A stretch of DNA of 64,000 bases from Sinotaia quadrata (lineage: Eukaryota; Mollusca; Gastropoda; Architaenioglossa; Viviparidae), in assembly GCA_028829895.1 (NCBI GenBank), contig CM054182.1, positions 63,482,379 to 63,546,378 of the forward strand. The letters are read 5' to 3'. Under the pieces are notes generated by a model. It saw nothing but the letters and a program-made list of their open reading frames with translations, was not told where the DNA came from and searched no databases. Made by a program: the position numbers and the translations under genes. Positions 12,601 to 27,300 of the stretch are shown in pieces. Every line of letters begins with the position of its first letter. The stretch's first letter is position 1.

Positions 12601-15355
12601 ACAAAAGAAAATATAATTTGCAAGAAATAATTCTCATTAATTTTAGCTATTGATAGTAGATTTCTACATACAATACACACAAAAATTAAAACTAACCAAG
12701 TTTTAAGGTGTGGCTCAGAAAGTATGATATGGAGGGAGTCTTACAGTGGCCCTTATTTGGTGTTTTCAAATATATACACATTGGTTTGATGCAATAAATG
12801 AATTTGAATACTTGTCACCTGTGTATACCTTGGCACTGCTTTTCTACCTGTACCTTGGAACATAGTAGTACTTAGTAAACCCTTTACTGTTTATCTCCCA
12901 AAGAAGGTATATGGGTATCTTGGCCATGGTATATATACATAATGACTTTAATTTTCAGTAAAAATATTTTAAAATGTTACCACTGTATTACAGTTGATAT
13001 ATCCCTGACAAAACCTGCAAGCAATGTCTTAGTTCAGAATTTTTTTTTATAAATATTTACTTAAAATGTGCATATTTCATTTTGTGTATGTGTGTGCATG
13101 TATAAGACAGGTTCCATTAAAATATATTTCTTCTGCACTGAAATCAGTTGGGAAAGTAAAAAAAAAAATAAAACAAGTAATAAAGGTAGTGGCATATTCT
13201 TTCTTTCTGAGGACTGTAATTTTCTGTACTAGAAGATTTACAAGACAGCTACAATACACATTTTTGTTGGTTTACAGTCCAGAGAGCATGGGATTACTGG
13301 ATCCTTCCACAAGTGATGGACGTGTTATCTTTTTCCTACCATGGCAAAAAACAACGCTTGCAGGCAGGTTTTAGCACCTTATTTATTAAGCTGATGATAT
13401 TAGCATATTAATTCGGGGTTCACAGCAACCTTGAAAATTCCTTGAAAGTTGAGAACTGTCTTGAATTTTATTTTGTCCTTGAAAAGTACTTGAATTTTAT
13501 GTTGTCCTTGAAAAGCACTTGAATTTGCCTATAAACCCTTGAATTAGTTGAGAAGCCCTTGATTTTTATTTTAAAAGAAGCATTTCCTCCCTTTTTCTTC
13601 TCCATCAGTTTACATAAACATATTTATTTTAAATAAAATGCTGTAAAAACATTTGCAAGTCATTGCAGAGTTTTTGATACTTCAGCATTCACTTTGGTTG
13701 TTTCCAATATGTCATTCAAAAGCCTGCAGTAGGACACCAAGAATCTCAACTTGGGACACTATGAATGTTTGGAAATGAAATAACTAATGTATAACATTTT
13801 TTTTCAATTCCAGAATAGGATTTCTTCTCAAGAATAGTACCCATTTTGAATTTTGTTCAATTGGTTCTTCAGAATTTTTACTTGTGTTGCCACTATACCC
13901 TGGGGTGACTTTGTAATAATGAATTATATCAAATATGTGTAATTAGTTATGATACAAGACATCTACAAGTGCCGATGCAGAGTATGGGTCACTGGTTAGA
14001 TATGTATATCTGCAACTGTTACGCCGATATACTGGTACGTCGCCAATTTGGCTTCGCCCCCACTCAGATCATAGCTGAGAATCAATGTTTATGAATAAAT
14101 GTATATATAACTATAAATAGACAAACAGGACAAGACGTAATCATTAGATTGTACGAAAACAACCGATAGAAATTACTTGACTAACAAATACGCATTAAAA
14201 ATAATAACAAGAAATTTAATAAAGAAAAATTAACAAGATTTAGAAAAACAAGTTCATCCTAAGCCAGTTCACTACACTGAATCACTTTCTGGATGGGCAC
14301 TTAACTTATGCGCTGGAATGACGACACAGTCTTGTAGACTTAGATCTGCCACAGTCATTGGCTCAGAATGTCCCACTCAAGCCAGGGACAATGTAAATCA
14401 AGGTAAACAGAACGGCCACACAGGCAACCAGCCACACAGAGGCAAGCAAAAACAGGCAGCTACAAAATGAGCAGTCGGGGAAAAAAAATACCCTATGCAG
14501 CCAAGAGATTTTGCTGTCAAATAAACCCATGGTCGGGAGGGACTACGATTCCAGTTGCCACCCAAAGACAATTTCAGAAACGAGTGATGATAAAATTTCG
14601 CTATGGGACTTTTATCCCCCTTGAGATCACACCTGTATCTGTTAGACATACTTTCGATCCGACCAATTGCTTAACGCTAATACGGATTATGCCTTTCTAA
14701 CAACTTCTAAACGCCTAGCTAACAACGCTTCCCATTGTATACCAAAGCACACAGACATGCCGCAAAATAATCTCTAGCTAGCTTATTGACCATTGATCAT
14801 GCAACTTAAACAACAAACACTCAATCATCTATCTGCCGCAAACATCAAACACCGGTCAATAAATCTACCCCCATGCACACTTCGTTCAGGACCTCACTTC
14901 TGAGTCAACATGACGCAATATGCACACGTCATTCAAATTACACTAATATTCAATTTAAATGCAATAATGAAAATTTATATAAAATATATGGGAAAATTCC
15001 CCATCATACAACAACCTGTACAGTTTGATTATGAGGGGGATAAGGAGTTGACATATGAACAACAACAAAAAAATGGCTGCCAGTCAGCTTATAAGGAAAT
15101 TATTCACATATTACTAAACTGAATAAAGAATTGGGAGAATTTATAAAAGCAGGTAAATGGAGAAACAGCTATCCTTATGGTGAGGAAACAGCACTTGGTC
15201 AAGATAATAGCAGCTTTGGAACTTCTGAATTTATCAGAAAATATGAGGCAGTTGACAGTCATCAAAGATCGTTAGTGACGATTGTGGATTTCCGGTTTAT
15301 TTTCAAATAGTTACTTATTTTATTTAAATAATCATTAAAAGTAGTTTTTGCTATG

Positions 15356-15388
<33 letters not shown>

Positions 15389-18300
15389 CATTTTCATATT
15401 TATATCCACTCACCTAAAAAGAGGGAAAGTTTTATGAATTTATTTCAACTTTAAAGAAAAGTTAATTCACTTTTAAAGTTTGTATGTGTGTTGGTTATAT
15501 GTTGTACAGTCTAGTAGTACAAACAAGAATTCAATATGCTAAAGGTTAATAAATATCATTGTATATTTAAGTTAAATTCACTTATACTATTTTAATTTGT
15601 TTGTAACAAAAACATAATGCCATAGGTATTATTGTAACAAATGTCATATTTTCGAACTTAGTGCACATACTGGTGGCCCTTGAATATCATAATACTCACC
15701 TCTTAAAAAGTTCTTCAAGAGCAGTGACATTTTTTTCTAAATTACCTACAAACCCTGTATTTGATTCTTCACTCTTTAGCTTAAAAAATAAACAAATGAG
15801 GAGAAAATCTTTAGCTATGCAAAAAAAAGCATGGGCATCTTTCTTTATTTGTGTGTGTGTGTGTGTGTGTGCATTTTTTTGGCAGGTACCACTGATAGTC
15901 CATGTGCAGAAGTGACAGACTACCCACAGCCAACAGAAGATGAGATACAGTTTATTTTAAAAGAAATTCGAAACTATCTTAGTCCTGATGTAGAAGGTGA
16001 GAATCTAGAATTATTGAGTTGCGTGATTATATTTTGCAAATTGTCTTTATTTGTACAGTTTATTTATCTTTCACTCATTAGTGTATTTATATTTTTTTAT
16101 TTTCACACAAATTTAAGGAATTTAAACACATAATAAATTATTTGCTAATAGAGTAATAATGTTATTCAAGGTATTAGACTTGTCAAATTTGATCAGGACA
16201 GAAAGAACTGAGAAAAATGTGCCATGGCTTTGATTACATGAGCATTTGCAAATAATATTATAAAATTCATTTCTGATCAGTTTTAAAAGCATTGAACATT
16301 TAAATTGGAAAAAATTAATAACTTTAATTGTTTTCACTAAATTAAATGAAAAATTAAAGAAAAAACTTTTCATTTGGATGCACAGCCTTAAAATTACAAA
16401 TAATGATTGTGACACAATGCCACCCTAGTTATTGGTTTTGGTTATTATTATTATTAATCATCCATAACTAATTTATGTTATTAATAATTCTTCAGAAGAC
16501 ACCACTCGTCTCTCTCACTTGGTGGATATGCAGGCTCTGTAAACGTTTTCTCTCTTAAAGACAAACATTTACTGTCACACAATATTTCCAAAGGTGGAAA
16601 ACTTCTTACCAAAGGAGAAGATAAATCCATATTAATCTCTATTTAGTAATCCCCCATCCACCCACCATCTCTTCTGTTATCATTTTGTGTAAGAAGGTCA
16701 ATAAATTAAACACTTAATTAAAATTTAACAATCAATTATACTTATAACAAATACAATGAAAAGATTATTTGACATCAATATTTCCACAGACCATGTTCAT
16801 ATAGTTTCAATGTTTATACAGTCTTATATCCGAACACATAATTCAACAGATAAGTGTCAGTATAAATCACAGGGTAATTCTTATCAGAGAACAGAAATGG
16901 GGTTATCTGGAGAAGAGCGATAATATTTGTACATAACCTTGTCTAGACGATGCCGCAATATTCTTTCACATTCTCTGATGCTCTTAATGTAGACATCTGT
17001 AAATTGATTGCAGCAAAAATGTTCATGTGTCCTCTCACTAACAGTTTATTTCTATCCTGTAAAGAGACATGTTCAATTATACTTAGAGGAGAAATGGAGA
17101 GATAGAGCATAAGAATTACTTCACTTTCATTACCTCCCACTTCATGTAGTCTACCTCCATTGCAGTGATACATACTTACAATAATAAAACACATATATGC
17201 ATAAAATAAACATATATGGGCAAGTTATAGGCACATAAAATTCACCAAAAATATTTTTTGTATTTCATTTTACAGCATTATTTATATAGCCATTAAAAAT
17301 AATTTTCATTAAATAAAATTATATATTCATATTTATTACTCAAAGTTGGTATTTGTTGCTAATTCTAGCACTGCAAAAATTAATTCAGCATACTGATGGT
17401 TAATAAAAATATGTAAACTTGATTATTTCTTTTATGTTGGTGTTAAAAATACCCAAATCATTTTCAAATCAATATTTAAAAATAAATTATTACCCATGAC
17501 AAAGTAGTCATTCTTGGTATCTCTAGTACCCCTCATCATTGTTCTCTCTCACATTATGTAAAGTGCACTTCTTTGATAAATATACTTTTAATCTAAAGTT
17601 TATTTTAAAGCACCATCAGGTTCTAATGATGTGTTGCTTCTTTTCGTGCACATTGCAGTAATGTTTCCTATCACTATTAACAGTCAGCTGCTCATTCTCA
17701 ATTTGTCCTTCACTGACATCACAGTAGAAATGCTAGTTGAATTCTCATTAGTGCTAGGTTTCTAGAATTGTTATAAAAATAAATGTAAAAAAACAAAACA
17801 GTTATAAAAACACCTGACACATTCTACCTTTTTCTACTAGCAGTCATCTGCCTATTTGTAAGTCATCCTCTAACAAGTCTTCTGGAATAGTGGTTATAGA
17901 ATTTGTGATCACATTATGAATTGCACTTGTGTGTAATGGGTTTCCATAAGAATTTTTAAAAAATCAATTTCTTCAAAAGGTTTGTGTTTTTTAACTTCAC
18001 CTTATACTTTTATAGTAATAGGTCACCCAGCTTCTCTAGATAACAGATGCATGAATCTCACTTAGGCACATTACACTATTCTCTAGTAAAGTAGTTTATG
18101 TGATTTATGATAGAGTAGTTTCAAGCAACTACATTTACAAATACCAGCAACACATTCGTACATTAGATAAACAAGAGTTTACTAATTCAGTTTACTAATA
18201 CTTATTCCTCTTTATCAAACACATAATCAGAAACCTTAGTAGATATATTTTTATTTTTAGGGTGTTTTTTATTCAAAATTCATGTGCATTCATCATTGAA

Positions 18301-21300
18301 TAAAGTTTATAAACTTAGTTCAGAATTTTTAAGACACTAATCAGTAAAATTTTATAATTAATGCATGTTTCAAGTTCGAAGAGGAGATGTGATGTCTGCT
18401 TGGAGTGGCATTCGACCGCTAGTTTCTGATCCCAACAAGAAAGATACTCAGTCCATTGCTCGCAACCATATCATTGAAGTAGCATCAAACAAATTAATCA
18501 CAATTGCAGGTACGTCCATCTGTCTCTTGCTCATAACTGTGTTATTGAAGTGGTTTCAGAGTTACTCTTAAGTAAGTGCAGATAAGTCTTTCTGTACGTT
18601 GCTCATAACTTTATTATTGAAGTGGTACGAGGGCAACTCTTAAATGCAGGTATTTTTTTCTTCCTACAAACCAGATGTCTAAAGCATACTTTCAAGTTTT
18701 CAATGAAATATTGAATGAGAGAATGTTTAATTGTTTAACAAATGGCCACTTCCCTGTAGCATCACTTCTATACACTCAGTAAAAAGAAGGATGGTTGTAT
18801 GATTTTTTTTTAATAATAATAATTATATAAGGAAACTGGGTTGTATCATAATAATTATATAAGGAAACTGGGCTGTATCATAATAATTATATAAGGGAAC
18901 TGGGCTATATCATAATAGTAATTATTTAAAGAAACTGGGCTGTATCATAATAGTCATTATTTAAGGAAACTGGGCTGTATCATAATAATAATTATATAAG
19001 GAAACTGGGTTGTATCATAATAATAATTATATAAGGAGACTGGGCTGTATCATAATAATGATTATATAAACAAACTGGCTGTATCATAATAATAATTATA
19101 TAAGGAAGCGCCTGTATCATAATAATAAATATATAAGGAAACTGGACCGTATCATATTAATAATTATATAAGCAAATTAGATTATCATAATAATAATAAT
19201 GTAAGCATACTAGAATGTATCATAATAATAATAATGTAAGCAAACTAGACTGTTTCATAGCACTAATTATTAAGCAAACTAATCTGTATCATAATAATAA
19301 TGTAAGCAAACTAGGCTGTTTCATAGCACTAATTATTAAGCAAACTAATCTGTATCATAATAATAATGTAAGCAAACTAGGCTGTTTCTTAGCACTAATT
19401 ATTAAGCAAACTAATCTGTATCATAATAATAATGTAAGCAAACTAGGCTGTTTCATAGCACTAATTATTAAGCAAACTAATCTGTATCATAATAATAATG
19501 TAAGCAAACTAGGCTGTTTCATAGCACTAATTATTAAGCAAACTAATCTGTATCATAATAATAATGTAAGCAAACTAGGCTGTTTCATAGCACTAATTAT
19601 TAAGCAAACTAATCTGTATCATAATAATAATGTAAGCAAACTAGGCTGTTTCATAGCACTAATTATTAAGCAAACTAATCTGTATCATAATAATTATGTA
19701 AGCAAACTAGGCTGTATGATAATAATTATGAAAGCAAACTAGGCTGTATCATTATAATAATTATGTAAGTAAAGTAAGCTGTGTCATAATAATTATGTAA
19801 GCAATGTAAGCTGTTTCATAATATTTTTGTAAGCAAAGTACACTGCATCATAATAATTATATAAGCAAACTAGGCTGAATTATAACGATAATTACAGTAA
19901 ACAAAGTAGGCAGTATCTTAATAATAATTATGTAAGCAAACTAGGCTGTATCATAATAATTATGTAAGCAAACTAGTGTGTATCATAATAATAATTATGT
20001 AAGCAAGCTAGGCTGAATTATAATAATAATTATATAAGCAAGTTAAACTAAATTATAATAATAATTATGTAAACAAAGTAGGCTGTATCATAATAATAAT
20101 AACGTAAACAAACTAGACTTATGTATCACATTTGGCAGAACCATAATAATTGTGTAAGCAAACTAGACTGTATCATAAGGCTTACTATCAGTTTTAATCA
20201 AGTGCTTTGAAATATTTTCTCTTATTAAAAGCCAGGCAAAGACAAAAACAAAATAATGTATCTTTCCTTGCATTGAGTTAAGGTATTCCTATCATAACCT
20301 ATTTTCTTGAAAGATACTGCAGTACTTTTTCTTCTTCATTTCTTCCTTGTTTCAGCATCCTGTTTAATGAATTTTGTCACCATATTGTATTTTTATGAAG
20401 CAGTCAGAATATCACCACTTTACAGGATAAAATTTCACACAAATTTGCTAATATTTATCCTACAACAGTTTTGTTCACAAGTAACCTGAAAATTGTTATA
20501 TGAAAATAAAGATTTATTTCTCTTCTTTTTAAGTATATTTGTTTCTCTTTGGGTTTCCTTTGGTTTTTTTGTTCTGTTTGGTTTTTTTTGTTTGTTTTTT
20601 TTTGTGGGGGGATGTTTACATGCTATTATTTTATGCATGGAGAAGAGGTCATACACTTGTGCATGAAAACTTAACAAATTTTTCTTTGAAAAAACTGATA
20701 ACACTGTCAGTATCATCATAAGCTTCAATCAGCATAAATCTGATATATTGAGTTCCTGATGTCGTTTCTTCGAACATAGAGAACATGCACAGTACATTTG
20801 TTTGACTTGTTTCAGTTTACACTTGTTAAGTCCATGCCTAGGTTTTATTAAAGGGATACAAAACAGTGCAGGAAATGTACACTGTTGTACCTTTCAAGAT
20901 GGAGATTAGCAGTAATATGCATGAGTTATGTTTGTCCTCTCTACTATTCTGATCCAGTTTTATGCTCTGTTGATGTCTTTATCATGACAGACTGAGAATT
21001 AGCTCATATATTTTTTGCATAGCCAATACCTACTTTCAGAAGTGACTTTACTCACTGTGTCTGTTCATCCTGGATGATGGGTCAGTTTGTATGGTGAAAT
21101 GTGACATTAGTGCAGCAGCACATTATTACCATATGTTTCCTTCTGACCGTGCCAACAGTTTTGTACTCTGAACATGTACATATCCTGTTTCATCTTTTTG
21201 AACATGTCTTCATAGGTTGCATTATAAAACATTGGCTTTCTCGACTTTTTATGTATGTTCTACTTTATAGGCTTGAGATTTGTTGCATGCATCCATGGTT

Positions 21301-24300
21301 TTGTCCTGAACAGCATTATGCGTGCAAGATCAATTTGCATCCATTCTTTGTGTTTGACAATATCGTTGCCACTTCTTTTCATTCATCCCTCATAGGTAGC
21401 TAGATATATGGAGAGAATTAGACAAGAGAGAAAGAGATGAAAACTTAACTAAAATCCTATATTTTAGTAATCAGTAGGCAATATTTTAGAGTATACACCT
21501 CCACTGCTCGTTCTGTTTTGCTCACCTCACCCTTGCTAAAATGAAGTCTGATCTAGTTATATTATAAACTATTTGATACAGAATTATCAGAACAAACACA
21601 GCTTTTGCTTTGAAACAATAAATACAGAATTATTTGTGCTAGATTTAAGTTTTCATTAATAAGCCTCTATAAAGGTATTTTAATTTACTAAAGGTGGAAA
21701 GTGGACAACATATCGTCATATGGCAGAAGAGACTGTAGACCGTGCAGTACGTGAGTGTTGCTTGAAGGCCAAGTCTGGCTGCGTCACAAAAGGTCTTCTC
21801 CTTGATGGTGCACATGGATGGTCACCCACTCTGTTCATCCGACTAGTTCAGGACTTTGGACTAGAAAATCAAGTACATAATTTTATAATGCTAGCTTTTA
21901 TAGGAGCAAAGAAATTTTAGATTAATTTTAGATTTTAAATTACTAATTTTATTTATTGTGTATATAAAACTTATTTTTGGTTTATTACACTACAAATACA
22001 GAGGTAATTTCATAGCCAGTGAATCACATTGTAAAAGTATGATGATGTACATAGTTTCAATCATTTCTATATATGGGCTATCATTTCTCAGCATGGTGGA
22101 TACATTGTCTCCGTCTAGCTAACTAGTTCATAATATAGCTAAAGACAATGGTCTATCAAAAAAGACTTAAAGAGTTTTTTCATGCTTATGTGAAATGGTT
22201 GCTGCCTACCATTCTCTCAGGGCACAGAAAACTTTGTGACCCCTGTTCTAGGCCACGATAATTTGACACTTTTATAATTATTTTTCTACTATTTTTTAAA
22301 TTTAAGTACCTTTCATCTTAATCCATTCATTGTTATTAGACCACATTGTGATCTGGATTACATGATGACTCAAATGGTTATACTGTCGAACCCAGTTATG
22401 TTGCCGGTCTAGGGGTTTGCCAAAAGTGTCAAGATACCCGAAAACCAATATGGCGGCAATATATTACAGTACAGTACTGTAATGAGCTTGAAATTTCTTT
22501 ATGTACACGATGTGTGTTAATAAATGAAAATGTACATGCACATGTTTTTGGTGATTTTTTAAACAACATTGTTGCCACGATTTGTTTGACGTGATCGGCA
22601 TGCTATAAAAGTGTACTTACATGTACCTGTTTGCTAACAACAAAAGGCTTATGTACACGCGGTTAATAGGGTTTCTTTACAAAGTCTAAAATGCTTTGTT
22701 GCTTTTTGCCTTTAACAGTCTGCTTGAAAACAAATGCTTCAATATTACATGTGCTTGAAATTTCTTTATGTACATGATGTGTGTTAATAAATGAGAATGT
22801 ACATGCACATTTTTGGTGATTTTTTTACACAACCGCGTTGTTGCGATTTGTTTGATGACGCAATTGGCATGCTATAAAAATGTACATACACTGTACATGT
22901 TTCCTAACAAAAAAAGGCTTATGTGCACCAACTAACAGCAGAGATTTACCAGTACATGTATACAATAAAAATGTACAAACCTTTAATTATATTCTCCAAC
23001 ATTGCAAACACAAAGATAGCTTAAAAATCACAAAAAACCTGCGTGAGTGTACACTGTAGTTCGTTTTTACAAAAAGTTAACCAGTATCAAAATTAAATTC
23101 GCAAGTCATTTCGCTTTGACACAGCTCTGAAAAGTATTGTACGCGCAGTTACTCCAAAAGCAGGCTAATTAACATAAAAGAGGTGTGAGCCAGTTGACTG
23201 GCATCGATAAGTAACATTCAAAAACCGGCAATGATTAGTCATGGGTATTGAGATAACCAATGTTACGAGGCAATTTTGTCCCTCTTTTGTGCTTGAGATA
23301 CACGTACAAAGAAAGAAAGAAACAAACAAACAAACAAAGAGACATTGTACTGTATTAGTGTTCAGCAACATAAAAGAATCGACATAACCAATGAGAAAAT
23401 GCTAAGACAAAGAGGGAATTTGGCCCACCATGAAGTCTCGATACAAACCTTTCATTATATTGTACAGGTATTCTCCAACATTAAAAACACAAAAATTGTT
23501 TAAAAAAAATCACAAAAAGCCTGCGCGGGTGTACACTATAGTTCATTTTTACAAAAAGCTAACCAGTGTCAAAATTAAATTTGCGAGTCATTTCGCTCTG
23601 ACACAGCTCTGAAAAGTGTGTGTGTTTCGCTCACACTCACCCCAGAAGCCGCAATATTCTTTCATCTTCACAATGTTCTCGGTCTTTGAAGGAAAAAGCC
23701 TCGTTTCCACCCAAACTCTACAAGCCACTACAACAGAACAGGGAATAAACACCAACATCATCTGGAAAATTCCACCTACGGCCAAAGTGAATTCAACTCA
23801 AACAGCAAAACAAGAAATCAGACAGGCATTCTCGCAAACTCCAAAATCCACAACACATACTAAGGAAACTCAGACTACAAGCTCTATCAGCAAAGAAAAA
23901 GAAATTAAAACAACTACCACCGAAAATAAGAAGAAACGCCAAATTATCTCCAGCACACAAACGGTACGTATCAAGACACAAGAAAGAAAAATACAAACAG
24001 AAAAAGAAGTGAAGACAACTGATGCACAGACCGAAACAGAAGCCGACAATGCTCCAACTACACCACAAGAAACAACAACAACGACTAAACCAACTGCCAC
24101 CAATCCACAGCCAGAGTCACCACCAGGGACTGCAACAAAGGCAACCACAACAGACACACAAGGAAAAACTACAGAATGGAGCCCCAAATCAAAAAGAAGG
24201 CGCCCGCCACAACACATCAGACGACAACAACAGTATCATCTACTACAGCCACAACAATAGAATCCACAACAATGATATTTTATATCAACTAATTTGCACT

Positions 24301-27300
24301 GTTCTGATAAAAGCATGCGTGCACATTACAGCAATGTGTTTTGTCCATTGATTCAAGATAAATTGAAAGAGATTACTATTTAGTTTTCAAAAATCAAAGA
24401 AGTGATATTTTAAAATCCACTGTTTTTGACCCAATAATAACTACTATGCCTGGATCAAGTGATGGGAACCCTAGTTTATCTTCTCAGAAAACTTTAAAGT
24501 TGAACTAATTATTTTTAAAGTGTTTAATCAGTTCTGAATTAATTTTTTTTTAAAGTGTATCTAATTATCCTTGCACTTAAAGTGTTCTTAGCATCAGCTT
24601 AATAATGTTAGTTGAGTGGCAAAAAAAACGATCAGTGTGATGTTATGTAATAAAAAAAATAATACAGAAACATTTAGGTTAAATCAGTTTTGAAATTTGA
24701 AATTTTTTCTTGTTACTTTATTGTTGTGCAATTACTTTCAAATTATTAAATAATTTGGCTTCACATTTTCTGATATAGCTTTTATCTTCATATGATTTAG
24801 TTTCTGTCTCTTACAGGTGGCACAGCACTTAGCTAACACCTATGGAGATAGGGCCATAAAGGTGGCTAAACTGTCCAACATGACAGGTAAACGATGGCCA
24901 GTGGTTGGCAAACGCCTGCATGAAGAGTACCCCTACATTGAGAGTGAGGTCAGTTCCTTTCATTCTTTTCATGTTTTTCTTTTCAATGAGTCCACATGTT
25001 TTAAGATATAAATGTAACTACTTCTTTCTGTCATTTTTCTTTCTTTTATTTTTTTTTTGTTTGTTTGATTTAGAGTAATAGACTTGTGCTTTAGTCTTAA
25101 AACCATCACAAATATGCATGCACATAATACCAGTGCTTGTGTTGGCCTGCATTTTAAGTTATAAATATTTTATATACCCATATAGCTTTACCCTTGCAAA
25201 AAATAAATATTTTTGTTAAAATAGGTCACTGGATTTGCATTTTTAATTTAAAAAGAGACTAAGCTTCCGAGACCAAACAAAGATTAGCATCAATTGACAA
25301 AATAATCAGATTTTTCAGATTTTGCAAAGCTGGAGGTGAATTCTCCCCACTGATTAGATGATGATTCTCAATGCAGGTTTTTCAAAACCTTTGAAAATAT
25401 TCACATTTCCAGGGTAAAAAAAAGGACAAAAAGTTGTCAATTTTAAAAAATAACAACTTCTATAATCATTTTCAGAAACAAATAAAATAAATTGCATTAT
25501 ATTAACTGGCATTTTAATTTCTGAAAAAGATGCTGAAGCTTTTCCATATAACTCTACAGTAAAATAAATTATTCCACCCCTAAAAACAATGAATTTTTAT
25601 ATACTGGGTAAGACGTACAAATTGTGAAGAAAATTATTTTAAAGTATATTAAATATAAAGAAATAAGAAAAAACTTCAGTCCTTCCCTCACAAAATCAAT
25701 GCTGGTTATAATACAACAAAAAGTATGTTGCTAGCTTAAGTATAACCGGAGATATTACTGTTATAATAAAACAAAAAATATGCTGCTAGTATAAGTATAA
25801 CCAAAGATATTGCTTTTAGAAATGAACCACCAGTACCAAAAAAGTACTTTTGGAGAAAAGGTCATCAAAGATTGCCAAATCTCATTACTAGAGAAATAAA
25901 AAGTGTTCAAACAAGAAAAAAAAATTTTTTTTTGGGGGGGGGGGGGGGTGTCAATCTGATTAGTCTATTTTTATGTTGAATTCTGTTTTATTTAATGTGT
26001 TTTCATCTAATCATCATGCTAACTGAATGAAAAAATTCACATTTTCTGTGGAAAAACAAAATGTTGTCAACGTTAATAAAGCAACAACTTCTATAATTAT
26101 TTACAGAAACAAATAAAATAAATTGTATTATATTCATTGGTCTTTATATTATTATTCTAGACTATTTTCATTTATCTGTACTGAAAAGAAATTAATTAAT
26201 TCAACACAGTATTGAATTTTTTGTATTTGGTGAGGCATATAATCCTGACTGAATTTTAATCCTATTTAGCACTTGCTGACTATTCATTCTATGGGATGTA
26301 AAATTTTTTTATTGTAGCCACATTTACTACATTCCAATCATTTCATGAAAAAGCTCATTGATTTACTTAATTTGATGGATATTCAATTAACATTAAGTGT
26401 GGAACACAATTTGCCAAAAGATCATTTTGTTTTGGCAACCCCCACCCAACCCCCAACGCTATCACTAACTCCTTGAGAACTATCCTTTTTTTTTCTCCCT
26501 CTTACTAATAATAACTGTGAAATCTCTACTTTGTTTTTCCCACTTTTTTATGCACAACTTCTCAGATGTTCTTTATTCTCACAATATTGTAAAACGGTTG
26601 CTTTTCAAAATGGTGAAAGCAATGGTTGTTATCCATATGGCAAGGGATGCCATGGAATGCGCATGCACACACTCAGCATCTGTTTAAATGGAAACTCCCA
26701 AACTAAGAACCAACCAATCAATATTTAGCATAACTTGATCAGAGGTATTTGTTCATTTTACTCTCCTCCAATTGTTTACTGCCAACTCATTCATGAATGG
26801 GAATTTCCAATGACCTCTGATGTCATTTTGCAGATTAGGTTTTCCCTCACAATTTAATGGTTACAGTGCTATTTTTATTCAGCTGTATCCATTTTCATAG
26901 TCCAAATGTAACTATTTTTAGTGAATTTTTTCCCAAAAAAATGAACCACACAGCTAGACCTACACTCTCAGAAAATGCTCTTTTACACATAAAAATAAAT
27001 TACTTCTAATATAAAAGGCAAACAAAAATGGATTTATAAGACTTCATTAGTGCTTAATTTTAAATTACCTTAATTAAAAAAAAAAAAATCTTAAAAAAAG
27101 TTTTTCACTGTGGACTCTCCCCTTAATATTATAGTAATTAAATAGTTTTATGAATGATTGTTTGTAGGTGAAATATTTAATATTACTGTAATAGTTTTAT
27201 AACTGATTATTTGTAGGTGAAGTATGCCATCAGGGAGTATGCTTGCCGAGCGATAGATGTGGTGGCACGACGCACACGACTGGCTTTCTGTAATGTACAT

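Noticed and set aside
13278..13367. Exon 7 ending at the GT donor (13368)
   Set aside because: It shifts the frame and reaches TGA at the start of exon 8. The GC donor at 13364 preserves the conserved protein.
19215..19742. 175-codon plus-strand frame with repeats of [20 protein letters not shown]
   Set aside because: It is the 66-bp minisatellite of intron 9. Neighbouring units of the same array are full of stops.
21101..21410. Possible coding on either strand in intron 9 (plus frame of 100 codons; minus frame with [16 protein letters not shown])
   Set aside because: Both strands give moderately long frames, neither shows a known domain, and the minus frame has an internal stop. I could not tell it from chance.
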